64,000 nucleotides of DNA from Diospyros lotus (Eukaryota > Streptophyta > Magnoliopsida > Ericales > Ebenaceae), in assembly GCF_014633365.1 (NCBI RefSeq), contig NC_068351.1:7322907-7386906 (forward strand), read 5' to 3'. Of this stretch, positions 38,401-44,400 are shown piece after piece; the first letter of the stretch is position 1, and each line of letters opens with the position of its first letter. The notes beneath the pieces are model-generated. The model saw only the letters and a program-made list of their open reading frames with translations, was not told the DNA's origin and did not search any database. A program made the translations under genes and the position numbers.

Positions 38401-41400
38401 CTAAGGGGAAGAGATGTATGCTAACTGAAATCATGAAAATGAGAAGAAAGACACTAGAAAGGGCTTTAATGACCTAGAATTTTAGAAGGCACTCTACTGA
38501 TTAGATAGGTTGTTGTAAAGACTGCTTCTCCCCAAAAATTCTTAGGGACGTGATGGTGATGTAGGAGAGATCTAGTGACATTTAAGAGGTGTCTCATCTT
38601 CCTCTCAGCCACTCCATTTTGTTGTGGAGTGTTGATGCAGGAAGACTCATGGATAAACCCTTTTTTCTTGGGACAATTGATGCAAATGCTGGTTAAAAAA
38701 ATCCCTCGCATTATCAATCCTAATTTTCTAAATAGGAGAGCCAAATTGAGTCAAGATCATTGAATAAAAATGAGGCAAAATAGTGCTAATAGCATCCTTA
38801 TCCTTTAGAAGAAATACCTAAGGAATTCTAGTGCAGTCATCTATAAAAGAAATGAACCATCTAGCCCCAGAACAATTGGGAATCCTAGATGGCCCCCAAA
38901 CATCAGAATGAATTAAGACAAAAGGATGTGAAGACAGTTTATTGCTAATAGGATAAGAAACCTGATGATGCTTTGAGATTTCACATACATCACAATGCAG
39001 AGTACTAGGATCTAATTGCTTAAACAAGTCAGGAAACATAGATTTTAGTAATTGAAAAGGTGGATGTCCTAGCTGATAGTGATGAAGCTAGACTTGAGTG
39101 AGAGCTAGATGAGATTGAGACGTGCAGCCTAGCTTAGGCTTAGTCCCAGTAGGTAGCAAAGTCTTTCTCTTTAGAACATATAGCCCATTCCTCTCCTTAG
39201 CAACACCAATCATCCTCCCCGTGTCCATTTCCTGAAACTCACACATATAAGGAGAGAAAACAACACAACAATTAAGATCTTTAGTGAGTTGATGGACAAA
39301 AATCAAGCTAGTTGATAAGTTAGGAACATGAAAAACTTGTTTGATAGGAAGAATAAGACTAAGAGTAACCCTGCCTTGGCCTTTTATAGGTATAGATGTG
39401 CTGGAATTTGAGCGAATACTAGTGTACGCACATAAGTGGTTATGGGTGGTTACACCAAGGTAACCACACATCCTTTCACACCAAGTTGGTTATGGGTGGT
39501 TATTTGGAAGGTTCCATGCACCCTTTCTCCAAAGACAAGTCCTTTGCGAAGGGGTGGCACTCAAATATAAATAGAGCACCACCCATTTCATCCATATGAT
39601 TAATTTAGAGAGTGTTTTGAGGATTGAAGGATTATACAAGTATTCTTCTAGAGAGAAGAATAAGAGACTAGCAAAGAAGGCATATTGGGTTGTGAAAGTA
39701 TTTTGGTTGCTGCTTCTTTAAGTTGGTAATCAAATTACCCTTGGTGTAGAGTTGTGTTTTTACAACAAATCGATCCTAGCATTTAAAAGGTAGAGTTATT
39801 TATCTTGGAGTTTTCAAAGTAAGATTTCTATTCCACTATTTTTACCATAAGAAATCTTTCAAGATGTCCCATTGGCAATGAGGATTTGTTTAGAGGTTTC
39901 AAGAGTCTTATAGGTATAAAAAACAGTGGGATTATGGGACATGTAGTTTGTAGCCCCTGAGTATAGAATCCAAATGTCATCCTTAGTAGTTTTTGTGGTA
40001 GTTAAAGAATAAGACTGAAAGTTGTTACCTGGAGGACAACCTTGTTGGGCAATAGAACATGACCCATCTTGGATAGTTTTCAAGTACACCTTAAGTTTGG
40101 TGATTTCATCAGCATTTAGTTGGTTAAGTTCTGGACCAGCCATAGAGTTTTTCTTTTCTGCAATCTCTTCTTGCTTGTTGGAGAGATATGCCTGATTCCA
40201 AGAGAGTATGTTTCTGAACCATCTTAGTTTTTGTAGCATAACCTCCTCCTCATGCAACTTGAAGCAAATTTCTCAAGTATGCTTAGGTTTTTTGCAATAG
40301 GAGCACCACGAACCTTCTTTCCCTTGTGATTTAGATTACCCATCTGCCCTTCCTTGTTGGAATCTGAACTTTGATCCTTCCCCTTCATTAGTTAACATGG
40401 CAAATCCTTCAAAACTGGTCCCCCCCTGCATGGCTATTCTCCTCACTCAAGACAACGGAAAATACTTCATTGAGTGATGGAAGCTTTTCTCTTCTAAGAA
40501 CTCAAACCCTCACTTGGTCATATTCAGTGTTGAGTCCAGCCAAGAACTCTACAATCCTATCTCTTTCAAGTATAGAATTGAGAGTGGTTGCATCTTTACC
40601 ACATACCGTTTTAATGTTTTGGTAGTGGTCAAGTTCCAGCCAATACTCATTCATCTTGTTGTAATACTCAACGACAGTTAGAGCCCATTTGCTTAGTACT
40701 ACTCAATTTCATCTTGATCTCAAAAATAACCAAAACATCATGGACTTTAGAGTAAGTATGCTTAATTGACTCCCATATATCACGCTTAATTGACTCCCAC
40801 ATATCTTTAGTAGTGGATAAAAAGATATAATTTTTACTAACCTTTGGCTACATAGCATTCCATAACCATGACATGATCATGTAGTCTTCTATATCCCAAG
40901 CTGAAAATCCAGGATCTGATGCACTGGGGCCTAGAGCAATTAGGTGATCTATCTTTCCTCTTTCCTTTATAAAGGTTTTTACCAACTGAGTCCACTGTAG
41001 GTAGTTTCGTCAATCCAACCGATAAGATTGGTGCATTCCGGGTAGATCGCCAATAGGTAGACCTCCCATAGGAATATCAAAGGTGATAGTCTCTCCCAAG
41101 GTCGCTAATGGAGCAATCTCAGAAATTTGAGACATGTTTGAAGAAATAGATGGAGTAGAATAGTGCAATGAAGGCAGAACGGTGGGTATTAGTTGAGGGG
41201 AATGGCAATGAAGGCCAAAAAAAAGGCACACAGTGCTGGAGGGAAATGAAGGCCAGAATTCTCTCAGAACCTTAGCTCTGATACCATGTGAAATTGGACA
41301 GAAAAACTTAAAAATCTTATTCACAAACAGCCCCAGTTATAGAATTGAATATTTACAGCTTAAGAAAGATTACAACAAAGAAGATTACAATAAAACACAT

Positions 41401-44400
41401 TAGGAAAGTATCCTAATTTGAGATTAGGAAACTGTCCAAAAGAAAAAGATTTAGAAAATTTAGAAACTTCCTAAAAGGCATAGCATGCAGAAGCATATAA
41501 GGCTGCTTTCCTTTTCTCCTTGATCTTCTCACGTCAACAGAATTGCATAGATTGACACATGATTGTATGACATTGGCTCCACCAAGCATCTTTGGATGAA
41601 AACTATAGGAAAAGCGGTAGCATTTACCTGCTGATAATTCAATCATACCGATAGGCCTTTGTAACTATATTGCCCACAAGAAGACAGACTCTTCCAGAAT
41701 AAGTGCAATTTTTCATTTATAAAAAGGAAAACAATTTCCTCCTTTGTTGGTAACCCAGCAAGTAAAGAGATCTGCATGTGTATTCAGAGGAAGAGCTACA
41801 AGAACTCATTCCAGTTAAGGATTATCCATACCTGACGCAATTTGGACTACCTGTGGCTATGTCTTATCCCTTAAAATACATTATTAATGTAACATGAGAC
41901 ATGAGCCCCTCCCAAAGCCAAGTTAACCCAAACGCTAGTCAAATCATTTGGTGACTAGCTATTGTGAATCTTTACATCAAATCTCCTAGTTACATAACCC
42001 TTCTATTACCGATATAATATGACGTAGGTATTTCGACACCTGTGCTCCTTGCCTCCAAGGACCCATGTCCTCAAGCACTGATCTTAATGACTTAACCAAA
42101 TTGCACAACTACCAAATCTAACATAGGACACTAGCCATGTGGGCGTGTAATCATTCCCTGATTCAAATAATCCAGAACCCATGAACACATTCCAGTCAGC
42201 CAGCCCCAAACATGTGCACTCATTTTGGTTCAGCCAACCTGAACCTATATTAAATGTTCAACCAAAGGCTGACACATTTGGTCTCACAAGCTTGCTACAT
42301 GGTTAGCACATGTCTAGACGATTGAGTACCTACAACTTATGCTTCTGCTGACATTTTCCCAAGAAGACAGTCACAATTTCCAAGCAGCCTTCATGGAAAG
42401 CCATCATCATCATTTCCATGTATCAAGGAATAGGGAGGGGACACTAGACCCATCACAAAGTGCTCGAAAGTCAGCAGTGGTAAGCAGAATTCCAACTTCC
42501 ATTTTGATGGACTAGGAGTTGCCCAAGGAGGAACCAAGATTTGTGTGGAACATCTCTCCTTTTCTGTGATATGGTGTGAAAGAAACTAAATAACTTTTAA
42601 AAGTGTTCAAAATCCTTTTGTTTTGTTGTCTTGTTTTTATTTAGAAGGGAACACTCTTTGTTTCCCTTTCTTGTCCCTAAAAGAGGATTCCCCTTTTTGT
42701 ATAGACGTTAGCAATTAGGAAGATTCTTCTTGAGATTGGAGATATGCATGAAAAGGGCATTACAAAAATCATTGTTGAACATCTGAAACGTCTCATTTGA
42801 GTAAAAAATTGTGATATGGGTGAGCCTTTTCATCGAAATAACTAATCCGTATCACCACAAGCTTCTATCTGGATGATGACAAGATAATTCTCACCTTGGG
42901 TATATGTCTTTTCCACATCCTTTTCCAGCTGACCTAAAAGACTCATGGCTACCTTACACTTGTTTAATGCAGCTTCCTCAGTGGTATTTTCATCATGTAA
43001 CAACTGAAATGCAGTCACTATTTTTTCTGGCATACCTCCAACAGCCAATTTCTGTATATTAATAAACAAAGATGGAAATGGTCTGAGTTTTACAGAGAGA
43101 AGAACAAGTAAACCAGAATAAGTAACTAATACAAAATTTAGTAAATACTTACAATCCTTAATGAGTGAGCATCCCTCTTCACTATCTTAATAGGATTTGA
43201 ACTCTTTCCATTGGTTGTTGATGGAGGCGGATTCTTACCCAGCATTTCATCCTTAAGATTGTGACCCCGAGATCCAAATACTTTCCTCTCTTCCCATATA
43301 TCCACCTGTTAAATTATATTGTCCCAATCCCCAAAACAATGAAAATAAAATGGAAGAATGGCGTCATCAACAATAGAACTTGCAAGTGTATGACCAAATA
43401 TGTCATTAACTTATGCTATTACTGTGCAAGCATAAATGATGCATTATGAAAGAAATTGTATCAAAGCATGCTCAAATAATAATAGGCATGGATCTAAACT
43501 TCTTTGAATTTCCTCAGTAACATCTACAAGGCAAAGAGTGAAGTCATAAGAGATGGATTGTGGAATGAGATTGTCAAGGAAAAGAGGAAAGGTAGATTAA
43601 ACTAAACACTATAGCACATTGTACATCAACCGAAAAGCATACATCCTCTGTAAGCATGTATGCTTGGTTCGTGAACGAATCTCCTAGAATCTAAAGCATT
43701 ATGGTCACAAATGTAATGAAGAACCCAAATATTGAACTAGTGAAGAAGATACATAGGTCCAGACAAATTCTGAACTCTAAACAACTTTGATCGTGACCCC
43801 ACATGGTGGAATTAAGACTTGATATGTTGTTTGCAAATAAATTTGATTGACTGGGAAAGAAGACATAAATCATGTTGTCAACCTTCATTTTGCTTCCTCA
43901 AATTTCTTACTGTAATCACCATGTTCACTAGTTCTTTTGCCATCAATTTTTTTTTCTTTTATGGATAATAATATGTGCAAAGAGCTCCTGCCACCAGAAC
44001 CCCTGGTTGCAAAGAACAGCTTTAGAAATACAAGGAATAATATCACAAAGTGCTCAAAAAACCAATTTATGTTTCTTTGGCAACAAAAATAGTTGAAACC
44101 TTTACATTTCCTTTTTAACCAAGATACTAGTAGAAGTGTTGTGTCTTTACAGTAGACAAGGGGCTTGTGGAGCTTGCTTCTAAGCAAAAGCAGCAAGACG
44201 ACTGGTAATCATGGTTGGTGAACAACCGAAGTTGTCAGGCTGTTCCCCATCAATGTTTCACCATACTACGCCAGGAATATAAGTAGGGCATATGACTGCA
44301 TGGCAAGCGCTGCTCAGAAAAAGAATTAAGATTGACAATCAATGAAAAGAGGTCCATGTTATACATCATTTTGTGCATTTGACAGGAAGAGAATAAAGTA

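Larger units (their letters stand above)
35912..41539 (-). mobile_element. Copia D: complete Ty1/copia element in CID intron 4
   Basis: 5628 bp bounded by TGTTGACG...TTCACA LTRs of 253 bp (5', 41287-41539) and 271 bp (3', 35912-36182). The target duplication GAATT is perfect at 35907-35911 and 41540-41544. The primer-binding site TGGTATCAGAGC abuts the 5' LTR. It lies in the same orientation as the host gene, so its own poly(A) signals would face host transcription. Same subfamily as copia B and C. It carries a 463-bp solo LTR and several stops. Confidence 0.93.

Noticed and set aside
43885..44196. 103-codon hydrophobic frame on the minus strand
   Set aside because: It lies inside CID intron 2, has no family motif and is not flanked by matching splice phases.
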